A stretch of DNA of 64,000 bases from Leucobacter denitrificans (GTDB lineage Bacteria > Actinomycetota > Actinomycetes > Actinomycetales > Microbacteriaceae), in the NCBI RefSeq assembly GCF_014396385.1, contig NZ_CP060716.1:992001-1056000 (forward strand), written 5' to 3'. Numbering within the stretch: position 1 is the stretch's first letter; every line of letters begins with the position of its first letter. A model generated the notes under the pieces. It was not told the origin of the DNA, searched no databases, and saw nothing but the letters and a program-made list of their open reading frames with translations. The translations under genes were made by a program, and so were the position numbers. Positions 49,289-59,077 of this stretch are shown here, piece after piece.

Positions 49289-50087
49289 GATGCCTCCCGA
49301 TCGGTGTGACTATTGGGGTTCCCGAAACGGGATCAGTGATGACTCTGTTTGAGAGCCCGAAGACTTCTGAGACCATGGCCTCGGTGACGACCTCGTGCGG
49401 TGCGCCAGCGCAGTAGACGGCGCCGTCGCGCATCGCGATGAGCTCACTCGAGTAGCGCGCAGCGAGGTTCAGATCGTGCAAGACCATGATGATCGTCGTT
49501 CCGCGCTCGCGGTTGAGGTCAGTGAGCAGATCGAGCACCTCAACCTGGTGTGCGACGTCGAGAAACGTCGTTGGCTCGTCGAGCAGCAAGATATCGGTTT
49601 CCTGCGCGAGAGCCATTGCGATCCACACCCGCTGGCGCTGGCCACCCGAGAGCTCATCAACCGAGCGATCTGCGAGGTCTGAGATGCCGGTGGCTTCGAG
49701 CGCGCCCGCGACGATCTCGTAGTCGCGCTGGCTCCAGCGTGCGAGTGCTTTCTGGTGAGGGTGACGGCCGCGACCAACGAGGTCTGCGACCGCGATGCCC
49801 TCGGGCGCAGTGGGGCTCTGCGGCAGAAGCCCGAGCATGCGCGCAAGCTGCTTCGACTGAATCTTGTGCAGCGTCTTCCCGTCGAGCACCGCGCGACCCG
49901 CCTGTGGTTTCAATAACCGCGAGAGCGCCCGCAGCAGCGTGGATTTGCCGCACCCGTTGGGGCCGACGATCGAGGTGACTGCACCGGGGGTGACCTGCAG
50001 GGTGAGGTCGCCCACGATCGTGCGGTCGCCGTACGCGAGGTGGATCCCTTCGGTACCCAGCTCGTGGCTTGTCTGAATCGCGGTCAC
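49266..50087 (-). CDS. Siderophore ABC transporter 2, ATP-binding protein
   Basis: About 273 residues. Walker A GPNGCGKST, signature ELSGGQRQRVWIAM, Walker B DILLLDEPTTFLD, H-loop VLHD; FecE/FepC-like. The start is GTG 50087, with GGGAGG 6 nt upstream and overlapping the permease stop; the open frame further back to 50363 is antisense-like and not used. Confidence 0.92.
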   Translation of the reverse strand: MTAIQTSHELGTEGIHLAYGDRTIVGDLTLQVTPGAVTSIVGPNGCGKSTLLRALSRLLKPQAGRAVLDGKTLHKIQSKQLARMLGLLPQSPTAPEGIAVADLVGRGRHPHQKALARWSQRDYEIVAGALEATGISDLADRSVDELSGGQRQRVWIAMALAQETDILLLDEPTTFLDVAHQVEVLDLLTDLNRERGTTIIMVLHDLNLAARYSSELIAMRDGAVYCAGAPHEVVTEAMVSEVFGLSNRVITDPVSGTPIVTPIGRHHVREHRK

Positions 50088-51157
50088 AGGGTTCCTCCCG
50101 AGCGGTTCATGCGAATGAGGAGATAGACGAGGTACGGGGCGCCGAGCACACCCGTGATGACCCCCACCGGATAGCGGTGCTCGAACGCGTTCTGCCCGAC
50201 AAAGTCGGCTGCGAGCACGAGCATTGCCCCGACGAGGCCCGCGGGAAGCAGCGGCGCGGCCCCGGTACCCACGAGCCGCGCGGCAATCGGCCCAGACATG
50301 AACGCGACGAACGCGATCGGACCACTCGCTGCGGTTGCAAACGCGAGCAGTGCCACCGCGCACAGAATGAGGAGTACGCGCACGCTTCGAACGTTGAGGC
50401 CAAGTCCCGCCGCCGAGTCATCACCGAGCCGCAGAACACCGAGACCACGACCGTTTGCGAGAAGCAACGGAACGAACAGCACGGTCGCGATTGCGAGCGG
50501 CAAGATCGCATCCCAGGTCGCCGAGTTCAGGCTGCCGGTGAGCCAGCGCATCGCCGTTTGCACGTCCCAGGCAGCAGCGCGAGAGAGCATGTAGGCGACC
50601 ACGGCGTCGAGCATCGCTGCGACGCCGATGCCGATGAGGATCAGGCGTGCGCCCGCAAAACCCCCGCGGTGTGCGAGGAAATAGATGACAAGAGCGGTGA
50701 GTGCCGCCGCGAGCAGCGCGAGGATCGAAACGGTCGTCTCGCCGAGTGAAAAAGTAATGATGCCGATGACAGCCGCTGCGCTCGCCCCCGAGCTAATGCC
50801 AATAATGTCGGGCGATGCGAGCGGGTTTCGCAGCATGGTCTGGAACGTCACGCCCGCGATCCCGAACGCAAAGCCGGCAAGCACCCCCATTGATGCGCGC
50901 GGTAACCGCGACTCGCCAATGGTGAACGACGCGCCGGGCACATCGTTGCCGAGCAGCACGCTGATCACGTCTGCCGGGGCAACGAACGTCGATCCAAACA
51001 TGAGCGATGCCGCGAACCCCACGAACACGAGTGCCGCAAGCACCCACGTGGTGCGCGCCCTGCTTCGCACCCTCGCTTGTCTGCCCGCGATAACATTCGC
51101 GACGTTCGTCGTGTTCGTGGCGTTCGTGGCGTTCCCGGCGCCGATCGTGCCGCTCAC
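50084..51157 (-). CDS. Siderophore ABC transporter 2, permease B
   Basis: 357 residues, FecCD family with nine to ten hydrophobic segments; QTMLRNPLASPDIIGISSGAS near residue 110 is the family signature. A short cytoplasmic N-terminus (NATNATNTTNVAN) is encoded by a 9-bp-period repeat at about 51108-51142. Overlaps the neighbouring permease and ATPase genes by 4 bp. Confidence 0.92.
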   Translation of the reverse strand: MSGTIGAGNATNATNTTNVANVIAGRQARVRSRARTTWVLAALVFVGFAASLMFGSTFVAPADVISVLLGNDVPGASFTIGESRLPRASMGVLAGFAFGIAGVTFQTMLRNPLASPDIIGISSGASAAAVIGIITFSLGETTVSILALLAAALTALVIYFLAHRGGFAGARLILIGIGVAAMLDAVVAYMLSRAAAWDVQTAMRWLTGSLNSATWDAILPLAIATVLFVPLLLANGRGLGVLRLGDDSAAGLGLNVRSVRVLLILCAVALLAFATAASGPIAFVAFMSGPIAARLVGTGAAPLLPAGLVGAMLVLAADFVGQNAFEHRYPVGVITGVLGAPYLVYLLIRMNRSGGTL

Positions 51158-52203
51158 AGTTCACGCACTTTCTGCCTGCGCACGATCCAGATGAAAAATG
51201 GTGCGCCGAGCACGGCGGTCAAAATGCCAACTTCGATCTCTTCGGGGCGTGCGATCACGCGGCCCAGCGTGTCGGCCGCGGTGAGTAGCGCCGCGCCCAC
51301 GATGGCCGAGAGCGGGAGCATCCATCGGTGGTCAGGCCCGATGAGCATGCGACACGCATGTGGCACCACGAGGCCGATGAAACCAATTGGCCCGGCAACG
51401 GCCACCGCTACCCCGCACAGCACGACCGCAGCGGCGGAGGCAATGATGCGAGTGCGCGCAACATTCGCGCCGAGGCCCGCGGCCAGGTCGTCACCGAGTG
51501 CGAGCGAGTTCATGCCACGAGCACTGCCGAGGCAGACGAGGGCCGCGACAACCAGCACTGGGGTGACGATCGCTATGCGATCCCAGGTCGCTCCCCCGAC
51601 ACCGCCGATCTGCCAAAACTGAAAATTCTTGATGATGTCGATTCGCGGAAGCAGCACGGCGCTCACGAGCGAGATGCAGGCTGCCCCCGTCGCGGCACCG
51701 GCGAGTGCGAGCTTCAACGGAGTAGCCCCGCCCCTGCCGAGCGAGCCAACTGCGTACACGAACACGGCGACAATCGCGGCGCCGCAGACGGCGACGATCA
51801 TCGTCGGATACGCGCCACTCATTCCGAAGAATGCGATCGCGATGACCACCGCGAGTGATGCGCCGCTCGATACCCCGAGAATGCCCGGGTCTGCGAGCGG
51901 GTTCCGCGTGACAGCTTGCATTGCCGCGCCTGAGAGCGCGAGCGCTGCACCGACGAGCATCGCGAGCACCGTGCGCGGGATGCGCTTCGAGACCGCAGCC
52001 TCGGCGACGGTCTCAGTGGATCCACCGAATGCGCTCAGCACATCACCGAGGGTCACACCGAGCGAGCCGAACGCGACTGATGCGATGCCGAGCAGAGCGA
52101 GAACCGCGAGACCCACGCACCACCAGAGGGCAACGCGAATCGCCGCCCCACGCCGCATGACTGCGGCGGTGGACGGCGAATCAATCGCGGTGGCCTGGCT
52201 CAA
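51154..52203 (-). CDS. Siderophore ABC transporter 2, permease A
   Basis: About 349 residues, FecCD family; QAVTRNPLADPGILGVSSGAS carries the signature. The TTG at 52203 overlaps the binding-protein stop (TTGA) and is the likeliest coupled start; an internal ATG about 45 bp further on is possible. With permease B it forms the membrane channel. Confidence 0.9.
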   Translation of the reverse strand: MSQATAIDSPSTAAVMRRGAAIRVALWWCVGLAVLALLGIASVAFGSLGVTLGDVLSAFGGSTETVAEAAVSKRIPRTVLAMLVGAALALSGAAMQAVTRNPLADPGILGVSSGASLAVVIAIAFFGMSGAYPTMIVAVCGAAIVAVFVYAVGSLGRGGATPLKLALAGAATGAACISLVSAVLLPRIDIIKNFQFWQIGGVGGATWDRIAIVTPVLVVAALVCLGSARGMNSLALGDDLAAGLGANVARTRIIASAAAVVLCGVAVAVAGPIGFIGLVVPHACRMLIGPDHRWMLPLSAIVGAALLTAADTLGRVIARPEEIEVGILTAVLGAPFFIWIVRRQKVREL

Positions 52204-53234
52204 GAGTTTGCTTGAGTGGCGGCAGCCAGAACCGCAAAGTACTCGTCGATGCCCCAACCGATTGAGAGCGGCGATGGGTTTGCCGAGGCTGCGAGCGGTG
52301 AGTTGTCGGCGAGAATCGCGATGTTGCCGTTTGCAATCGCGGGGATCTTTGAGAGGAGTGGGTCGGCCTGGAGCTGCTCGATCGTGTCGCCCTCGGGGTC
52401 GCCATATGTGACGAAGACATCGACGTCTGCGAAGCGATCGGCCTGCTCCGAGCTGACGGTCACGTAGAACGCGTCTGTGCCCTCGGTCTCTTCAGCGACG
52501 ATCGAGGGAGCTGGGAGCCCCAGACCCTCGAAGAATCCTGGCCTCGTGTCGTGGCTCGTGTAGAAGCCGATCTGGCTGAGATCAGCGACGTCGATGTACG
52601 AGAACAAAAGCGCTGTGTCGGCGAGCTCTGGGTGAGCCTCAAGTGCTTCGTTGACCGTGCCGTGCAGTTCTTCGATGAGCGCGTCGCCCTCTTCGGCGAG
52701 GCCGAGTGCCTGCGAACTCATCTGAATCATCTGTTCATACGTGGTGCCCCACGCAACATCGGGGAACGCAACCACCGGAGCGATCTTCGAGAGGCGGTCG
52801 TATTCCTCTTGAGTGAGGCCCGAGTAGGCCGCGAGAATGACATCGGGCTGGGTCTCGTTCACCGCGTCGAAATCGATGCCGTCGGTCTCGTCGAACAGCA
52901 CGGGGGTCTCTGCACCGAGTTCTTCGAGCTGATCCTCAACCCATGGCAGCACGCCGTCTGCATCGTCATCACCCCAGGTGGCTTTCGCCATGCCTACGGG
53001 CACGACACCGAGCGCGAGCGGTACCTCGTGATTTGCCCACGCAACGGTCGCTACGCGTTCGGGAGCGTCTTCGATGACGGTTTCTCCGTATGCGTGCTCG
53101 ATGGTGACTGGAAAACCTTCGGCACTCGCGGTGTTCGAGTCCTGGTCTGATGCGGCGGCGCCGCCTGAGCAAGCTGCTAGGGGAAGTGCAACCGCAGCTG
53201 CTGCCACGATTCCGAGAATGCGTGAAACGCGCAC
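52200..53234 (-). CDS. Siderophore-binding lipoprotein of ABC system 2
   Basis: 344 residues. Signal peptide with lipobox LAAC (Cys22). The class III binding protein has ALGVVPVGMAKATWG and NETQPDVILAAYSGLTQEEYDRL, with a C-lobe ending SIGWGIDEYFAVL; FecB/FepB-like. Start is GTG 53234 with AAAGGA 8 nt upstream. First gene of the second siderophore operon behind the iron-box promoter at 53285. Confidence 0.92.
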   Translation of the reverse strand: MRVSRILGIVAAAAVALPLAACSGGAAASDQDSNTASAEGFPVTIEHAYGETVIEDAPERVATVAWANHEVPLALGVVPVGMAKATWGDDDADGVLPWVEDQLEELGAETPVLFDETDGIDFDAVNETQPDVILAAYSGLTQEEYDRLSKIAPVVAFPDVAWGTTYEQMIQMSSQALGLAEEGDALIEELHGTVNEALEAHPELADTALLFSYIDVADLSQIGFYTSHDTRPGFFEGLGLPAPSIVAEETEGTDAFYVTVSSEQADRFADVDVFVTYGDPEGDTIEQLQADPLLSKIPAIANGNIAILADNSPLAASANPSPLSIGWGIDEYFAVLAAATQANS

Positions 53235-53284
53235 GGGAGTCCTTTCGATCGGACGAACACATTCGTCCTATGAATAATGCGGAC

Positions 53285-53316
53285 TTAGCTTAACCTTAGG
53301 TTCATCTGATGATCAA
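53285..53316 (-). promoter_or_regulatory. Iron-regulated promoter with DtxR/IdeR-like box, operon 2
   Basis: TTAGCTTAACCTTAGG (53285-53300) is a good DtxR-like palindrome. It is followed by TTCATCTGATGATCAA (53301-53316), identical to the block at 35085-35100. On the minus strand TTGATC (-35), 18 bp, TAAGCT (-10) form a promoter covered by the box. Confidence 0.78.
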
Positions 53317-53388
53317 CAAAAGGATGCGTTTTTTCGGGTTTCTGAACCCTGGCCCGTGCTCGCTCAGAGTTGCAATACTGGCGTGATG

Positions 53389-54030
53389 TCAGTCGAGAAG
53401 CGGGCTCACGCGCGCCCGAATTTTCTCCTGAATTTTTTCTGCGGATTGTTCTGCGTCTACAACCAGGAAGCGGTCGGGTTCTGCCTCTGCGAGTGCCAGA
53501 AACCCGTCTCTCACTGCAGTATGAAATTCGTGGGCCTCGGACTCAAGCCTGTCTGCTGTTTCGCCCTGAGCCCCGTCGCGCGATTCACGCCGCGCAACGG
53601 CCTTGGCCGCGTCGAGGTCGAGGAGCACCGTGAGATGCGGCCACAGACTGTCGACAGCCCACTCACTCACGCGGCGCACATCGTCGACGCTGAGCACCCT
53701 CCCGGCCCCCTGGTACGCGAGCGAGGAATCAATGTAGCGGTCTTGCACTACGACCGCTCCCCTTGCCAAGGCGGGACGTACCACGGTCGCGATGTGTTGC
53801 GCGCGATCGGCCGCGTAGAGCAGCGCCTCTGCACGCGGATCTACCGCCCCGATCTCATAACCACCGTGCAACAGAAGCCGGCGGATCTCGGCGCCGAGTG
53901 CCGTGCCTCCAGGTTCGCGGGTGCGCACTACCTCAAGGTCGCGAGACTCGAGCCACTCGGTGAGTAGCTGCGCCTGCGTCGATTTACCGACGCCGTCTCC
54001 CCCTTCGAGGGTGATGAATAGGCCGGGCAT
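53389..54030 (-). CDS. tmk: Thymidylate kinase
   Basis: 213 residues; phosphorylates dTMP to dTDP. P-loop LEGGDGVGKSTQ near residue 10, dTMP-binding REPGGTALGAEIR and the DRYIDSSLAYQGAGR motif near residue 100. Abuts topA: the tmk ATG follows the topA stop with no gap, so both are probably translated from one mRNA. Its end is 150 bp from the divergent-sense iron operon start. Confidence 0.94.
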   Translation of the reverse strand: MPGLFITLEGGDGVGKSTQAQLLTEWLESRDLEVVRTREPGGTALGAEIRRLLLHGGYEIGAVDPRAEALLYAADRAQHIATVVRPALARGAVVVQDRYIDSSLAYQGAGRVLSVDDVRRVSEWAVDSLWPHLTVLLDLDAAKAVARRESRDGAQGETADRLESEAHEFHTAVRDGFLALAEAEPDRFLVVDAEQSAEKIQEKIRARVSPLLD

Positions 54031-56802
54031 TTACTCGGCCGCCTCTGCCGCCTTTTTCGCAGCGTTTGCCTTGCGGGTTTCGGCAGCCTTCTTTGCCGCG
54101 GCTGACCGCGCCGGATCGACTGCCTTCTTCGCGGTTGTCTTCTTCGCCGCAGCCTTCTTTTTCGCTGGCGCCTTCTTCTTTGCCGGACCCTTGGCCCGCT
54201 TGATGGCGAGCAGCTCTACGGCCCGTTCGAAGGTGATGTCTTCGACCGAGTCGCCGCGCGGGATCGTCGCGTTTGTTTCGCCGTCGGTCACGTATGGGCC
54301 AAATCGCCCGTCGCGCACCTTGATGGGCTTGCCACTGACCGGATCCGCTTCGAATTCTTTGAGCGCTGAGCTCGCCCGTCGTGCACCATACTTGGGCTGG
54401 GCAAGTATTTCGAGGGCGCCCGCAAGATCGATCGAGAAGATCGCGTCTTCGCTCGGCAGGGTTCTGGTCTCGGTGCCCTTCTTGAGGTACGGGCCGTATC
54501 GACCGTTTTGTGCGGTGATCGGCTCGCCCGCTTCATCGGTACCGACGACGCGCGGGAGCGAAATGAGCGCCACAGCGGTGTCGAGATCGATCGTTGCCGG
54601 ATCCATCGTCTTGAACAGCGACGCGGTGCGCGGCTTCTCGCCCTTAGGCAGCTCCTCGTCTTCGTTCGGAAGCTCCTGCACGTACGGCCCGAAGCGACCG
54701 TTCTTCGCAATGATGCGTTTGCCAGTCTCTGGGTGCAGGCCAACCACCCGGTCTTCTGCGGGCTCGGCTGCGGCAAGTTCGTGCGCGCGCTGCGGTGTGA
54801 GCTCGTCGGGAGCCATGCCGTCTGGAATATTCACGGCGCGCGGCTTCATCTCGCCGTTCTCGTCGACCTCGCTCTTCTCATCGAAGACCTCGAGGTACGG
54901 GCCATACTTGCCGTTGCGCAGCGAAATCTGGTCATCGATGCGGATCGTGTTGATCGCTCGTGCGTCGATCTCGCCGAGGTTGTCGACAACACCACGAAGC
55001 CCCGGGTGCACATCGGTACCGAAGTAGAACTCTTTGAGCCATTCAGAGCGGTCGGTCTTGCCAGCCGCGATCTCATCGAGGTCGTTCTCCATCTCGGCAG
55101 TGAAGTCATAGTTCACGAGTGCCGAGAAGTGTTCTTCGAGCAGGCGCACGACGGAGAACGCGATCCAGCTCGGGATCAGAGCCTGACCCTGCTTGGAGAC
55201 GTACCCGCGATCCATGATCGTTGAGATTGTCGCCGCATAGGTCGATGGCCTGCCGATACCGAGTTCCTCGAGCCGCTTCGTCAAGCTTGCCTCGGTGTAG
55301 CGTGGCGGCGGGCTCGTCTCGTGTCCCTTAGCCTCTGGGTTTTCGATGCCAAGCCGCTGCTGCTCGGTGAGTTTCGGCAGCGAAACGTTCTGCTCCTGAT
55401 CGCCGCGCTTCTCGTCTTTGCCTTCTTCATAGGCGAGGAGGAAGCCCGGGAACGTGATGACGGTACCGCTCGCAGTGAACTCAGCGTCGAGGGTTGCCGA
55501 GTTCTCAGCAATCGGCACTGCGAGGGTGACCGTGTCAGTGGATCCCTTTGCATCAGCCATCTGGCTTGCGATCGTGCGCTTCCAGATCAGGTCATAGAGT
55601 GCGAACTCACCCTGAGTGAGTTTGCCTTTGAGCTCGCTCGGGCGCTGGAAGACATCTCCTGCGGGGCGAATCGCCTCGTGGGCTTCCTGAGCACCCTTCG
55701 ACTTGCCTGTGTAGACGCGCGGCTTCTCTGGGATGGTTTCAGCACCGTAGAGCGCAGATGCCTGAGAACGCGCAGCCTGAATCGCCTGCTGCGAAAGCGT
55801 CGGCGAATCGGTACGCATATAAGTAATGTGTCCGTTTTCGTAAAGCGACTGCGCAAACGACATGGTCTGGCGGGAGCTATAGCGAAGCTTTCGCGACGCC
55901 TCCTGCTGCAGTGTTGACGTGGTGAATGGCGCAGCGGGACGACGGGTGTGCGGCTTGGTCTCGAGTGAGCGCACGGTCGCGTCTGGGCCACTTTCTAACG
56001 CGGTTGCGAGAGCCGTAGCCCTGGCTGCGTCAAGCCCAATGACCTGAGCCTTCTGCGCCTTCTCGGTAAGCTCACCAGTGTCGCCGAAGTCGCCACCTGA
56101 AGCGATGCGCTTGCCATCAAGCCGAACAAGCTTGGCCTCGAACGGCACACGATCAGTAGCGTCATCTGCTGGCACAAACCGTGCCCCGATGCTCCAATAC
56201 TCGGCAGCCACGAAGGCTTGGCGTTCGCGCTCACGGTCGACAACCAACCTAGTCGCGGCAGACTGCACGCGACCGGCCGAAAGCTTCGGAGCAACCTTGC
56301 GCCAGAGCACCGGCGAAATGTCGTAGCCGTAGAGCCGATCGAGAATTCGCCTAGTCTCTTGAGCATCAACCAGTGACGTATCAAGGTCTCGGGTGTTCGC
56401 CTTGGCTTCCTCGATCGCTTCCTGCGTGATCTCATGAAACACCATGCGGCGCACCGGAACCTTTGGCTTCAGAACTTCAAGCAGGTGCCACGCGATGGCC
56501 TCGCCCTCGCGGTCCTCATCAGTTGCGAGCCACAGCTCGTCCGCTCCCTTGAGAGCTCGCTTGAGCTCGGTGACCGTTTTCTTTTTGTTGTCGTTGACGA
56601 CGTAATAGGGCGTAAAGCCGTTATCGATGTCAACCGCGAACTTGCCGAGCGGACCCTTCTTTAAGTCGCTCGGAAGTTCTGAGGGCTCAGCAAGATCGCG
56701 AATATGACCGACTGAGGCAATGACCTCATAGTCGTCGCCAAGGTATCCACCGATCGTGCGCGCCTTAGTTGGTGACTCCACGATGACGAGCTTCTTCGCC
56801 AC
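54031..56802 (-). CDS. topA: DNA topoisomerase I
   Basis: 923 residues, type IA enzyme relaxing negative supercoils. TOPRIM KKLVIVESPTKARTIGGYLG; catalytic Tyr in ITYMRTDSP near residue 328; the actinobacterial C-terminal repeats (NGRFGPYV, NGRYGPYLK) and a Lys/Ala-rich tail (KKAAAKKTTAKKAV) that helps DNA binding. No zinc fingers, as in actinobacteria. Spacing to tmk is zero. Confidence 0.96.
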   Translation of the reverse strand: MAKKLVIVESPTKARTIGGYLGDDYEVIASVGHIRDLAEPSELPSDLKKGPLGKFAVDIDNGFTPYYVVNDNKKKTVTELKRALKGADELWLATDEDREGEAIAWHLLEVLKPKVPVRRMVFHEITQEAIEEAKANTRDLDTSLVDAQETRRILDRLYGYDISPVLWRKVAPKLSAGRVQSAATRLVVDRERERQAFVAAEYWSIGARFVPADDATDRVPFEAKLVRLDGKRIASGGDFGDTGELTEKAQKAQVIGLDAARATALATALESGPDATVRSLETKPHTRRPAAPFTTSTLQQEASRKLRYSSRQTMSFAQSLYENGHITYMRTDSPTLSQQAIQAARSQASALYGAETIPEKPRVYTGKSKGAQEAHEAIRPAGDVFQRPSELKGKLTQGEFALYDLIWKRTIASQMADAKGSTDTVTLAVPIAENSATLDAEFTASGTVITFPGFLLAYEEGKDEKRGDQEQNVSLPKLTEQQRLGIENPEAKGHETSPPPRYTEASLTKRLEELGIGRPSTYAATISTIMDRGYVSKQGQALIPSWIAFSVVRLLEEHFSALVNYDFTAEMENDLDEIAAGKTDRSEWLKEFYFGTDVHPGLRGVVDNLGEIDARAINTIRIDDQISLRNGKYGPYLEVFDEKSEVDENGEMKPRAVNIPDGMAPDELTPQRAHELAAAEPAEDRVVGLHPETGKRIIAKNGRFGPYVQELPNEDEELPKGEKPRTASLFKTMDPATIDLDTAVALISLPRVVGTDEAGEPITAQNGRYGPYLKKGTETRTLPSEDAIFSIDLAGALEILAQPKYGARRASSALKEFEADPVSGKPIKVRDGRFGPYVTDGETNATIPRGDSVEDITFERAVELLAIKRAKGPAKKKAPAKKKAAAKKTTAKKAVDPARSAAAKKAAETRKANAAKKAAEAAE

Positions 56803-56958
56803 GGCACTCCATTCTTACGTCGTCAAAATCCGCACTGCACTGTCGCTTGGCGGGGTTCGCTCCTCTATGTATCGCGTCACCCGATGAGCGAAAACAGGTG
56901 CTCTGCACGGTAACGATACACACACAAAGATGTAAATCCATTATCCCGCCAGAGAAAC

Positions 56959-57309
56959 CTATGCCGAACCACCCGCCTCAGGCGGACCGGCGTGGGCCGA
57001 TCTTGACACCGAAACAAGCCCGGTGCGGGCGACCGTTGTCACCCGAGCACTCCCACTCGATCCGTCAACCTCGCACGCTCGAAGCTCCAGGTTATTGCGC
57101 TCCGCAACCTCCGCGGCGAGCGCGCACGGATCCTCCACCACGACAGTGGAGAGCCCAACCGAGGCGTCGGCCGCCGCGAGCGCGGCAGCATCGGCAGCAC
57201 TCGCCGCTCGGGCACCTGCCGCCACAGCGTTTGAGGCGACGAGGGCAGGTGTTCCAATAATGAGGACTCCGGCGGCGATCGCAGCCATGATTGGGGTGCT
57301 CATCGTCAT
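56959..57309 (-). CDS. TadE-like pseudopilin, Rv3654c type
   Basis: 116 residues: one N-terminal hydrophobic helix (PIMAAIAAGVLIIGTPALVAS), then ARAASAADAAALAAADAS, the repeated pattern of the TadE-like family next to TadE in actinobacteria, and a short beta-rich tail with two Cys that could form a disulfide. Its ATG directly follows the TadE stop. Confidence 0.85.
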   Translation of the reverse strand: MTMSTPIMAAIAAGVLIIGTPALVASNAVAAGARAASAADAAALAAADASVGLSTVVVEDPCALAAEVAERNNLELRACEVDGSSGSARVTTVARTGLVSVSRSAHAGPPEAGGSA

Positions 57310-57684
57310 CTACCCGCTTACGGCAGCTGACAGTGCGGCGCAACCTGTGCCTGAGATATGGAGCGCCGAAAGCAGCCCAGACTGAGGTGATGCGGTCGCG
57401 GTGATGCACAGCAATCGCCCATCATTTTCGCGCTGGATCGAGACCTGGGAGCCGGATTGCGACACGCGTTGCGCTGCGAGCGCCGCGTCTCCTCTGGCTT
57501 CGAGCCTGGCAAGCTCACCAGCAAATGATACGAGCGACACCCGCTCTGCGGCGAGGTGGATACTTCCGAGCACCAGCCCGAGAATAAGGAGTACCGCGGG
57601 AACAGTGAGCGCGAACTCAGCCGTCACCGACCCGCGGTCCTCCTTTACAAGGTCACGCAATGCTCGTGCTCGTTTAGCCCGCAC
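57310..57684 (-). CDS. TadE-family minor pilin
   Basis: 124 residues: basic N-terminus, then EDRGSVTAEFALTVPAVLLILGLVLGSIH, a class III (Tad) pilin-like Glu-containing motif followed by its hydrophobic helix. It should be inserted in the membrane and cleaved by a TadV-type peptidase; none is seen here. GTG 57684 overlaps the upstream DUF4244 gene by 11 bp. Confidence 0.87.
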   Translation of the reverse strand: MRAKRARALRDLVKEDRGSVTAEFALTVPAVLLILGLVLGSIHLAAERVSLVSFAGELARLEARGDAALAAQRVSQSGSQVSIQRENDGRLLCITATASPQSGLLSALHISGTGCAALSAAVSG

Positions 57685-57979
57685 TGTTCAGCGCATTTTG
57701 CACAAGCGTCAGCAGCATCTGGCGCACCTCATCTGAACGCAAGATGACGATCAATAGCCCCGCAAACGCTACCGCCGCCATGATGATCAGCGCGTATTCA
57801 GCAGTGACGGCGCCGCGGTCGTCTTCGGCAAGTTCTCGCGCAACTCTCGACGCGCGCCATCTAGCGAATCTGCCACGCACCGAGCGTCGCGAATGCTCTG
57901 GTTTGGCAGGCTCTGCCGGAAACCCGAGCCGCAGAAGTTCCTCGAGTTCGTCGTTGTCGCGTGTAAGTGTGCGCTCCAT
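57674..57979 (-). CDS. DUF4244 Flp-pilin-like protein
   Basis: About 101 residues. The C-terminal part EDDRGAVTAEYALIIMAAVAFAGLLIVIL is the Flp-type prepilin segment (G/A-x-TAEYAL). The N-terminus is charged. Start ATG 57979 has GGAG 6 nt upstream; the frame is open to 58087 but that part is not family-like. Probably the major pilin of this small Tad system. Confidence 0.86.
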   Translation of the reverse strand: MERTLTRDNDELEELLRLGFPAEPAKPEHSRRSVRGRFARWRASRVARELAEDDRGAVTAEYALIIMAAVAFAGLLIVILRSDEVRQMLLTLVQNALNSAG

Positions 57980-58123
57980 GTTGTGCTCCAATCGTTCGGT
58001 TGCGAGACGGAATCTGTCTCTGCCAGTTATCGTCGTCGGAATCGTGACGGCCCAAGCGCCTTTCAATCGAAATGTGGAAAAGTTCATATGCCTTCTGCGT
58101 AAACGCGCACTGTGAAGAAGCGG

Positions 58124-59077
58124 TCAGATCGCCGAAGCGACCGGAAACACGCTGCTGACGAGCCGCACGATGACGGGGAACACCCCGAGCACGATGAACG
58201 CTGGCAGTATGCACGTCGCGATTGGCACAAGAATTCGCACGCCCAACCGCTCGGCCGCGCGCTCGAGTTCTGCCTGGGTCTGCGCGCGCTGCGTGTGGGC
58301 CGCGTCGAGAAGCAGCGAGGAGGCGGGCACACCAACATTGACCGCCTCTTGTAGGGCCTGATCAAGCGGCGTTCCGCGGCAGAGGCTGGCGAACTCGATC
58401 CACTCGGCGCGAGCATCTGACACCGCATCGGCGACGCGCACCCGCGCGCGGCCCGGCGGCGCGCCACCAGAGAGCGCGATCCACATGAGTTCGCATTCGA
58501 GGCCCGCCACACGGTCTTGCGCTTCGACCTGTCGAGTGAGCTTGCGGGTCCACTGTAGGCCGAGCAGTTGCAGAAGCAGACCGAAGACGAGCAGCCCAGC
58601 GCCGAGCGGGGTGAGAAACACGGGCAGCGGATCGAAGCCGAGCAGTACCCCGACCCCGACCGAGGCGAGTGGCAGCCAGGCCACAAGACGGATCGTCATG
58701 CGTGGTGCGGCGAGCAGCACCTCCCTGCGCGCGCTGAGTTCGTCGATGCTCCGCAGCGCAAGCGCGATTCGGTCAAGCACTGGCGCGAACGCTGCTCCAC
58801 TCTGCTCGGCGAGGTTCCATGCTGCGCCGAGCACTCGCCAATCGGGGCCGTCAATCTCGGCGAGCGCGTCTCCCGGTTTCTCACCCATGTCGATCCGCTC
58901 GACCACATTGAGTAGCAGAGGACTCACGGTCTCTCGCGCGAGCGAGCGCATTACCTGCACCGGGTGCAATCCACCCCGAAGCAGTGCGGCGGATCGCGCG
59001 GCGATCGATACCGCGGTCACCTCTTCGGGCTCGTCCTCGCGAGAACCCTTTAGCCTATTAAGCAGAGCCAATCTCAC
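58124..59077 (-). CDS. Type II secretion F-domain protein (TadB/TadC-like platform)
   Basis: About 317 residues. Hydrophobic helices occur around 125-185 (MTIRLVAWLPLASVGVGVLLG and LGAGLLVFGLLLQLLGL) and at the C-terminus (ILVPIATCILPAFIVLGVFPVIVRL); the conserved F-domain lies between (SIAARSAALLRGGLHPVQVMRSLA; AAERLGVRILVPIA). GTG 59077 is chosen because the F-domain sequence begins there and it overlaps tadA by 20 bp; an ATG at 59152 would overlap more. Only one F-domain gene is seen rather than separate TadB and TadC. Confidence 0.78.
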   Translation of the reverse strand: MRLALLNRLKGSREDEPEEVTAVSIAARSAALLRGGLHPVQVMRSLARETVSPLLLNVVERIDMGEKPGDALAEIDGPDWRVLGAAWNLAEQSGAAFAPVLDRIALALRSIDELSARREVLLAAPRMTIRLVAWLPLASVGVGVLLGFDPLPVFLTPLGAGLLVFGLLLQLLGLQWTRKLTRQVEAQDRVAGLECELMWIALSGGAPPGRARVRVADAVSDARAEWIEFASLCRGTPLDQALQEAVNVGVPASSLLLDAAHTQRAQTQAELERAAERLGVRILVPIATCILPAFIVLGVFPVIVRLVSSVFPVASAI

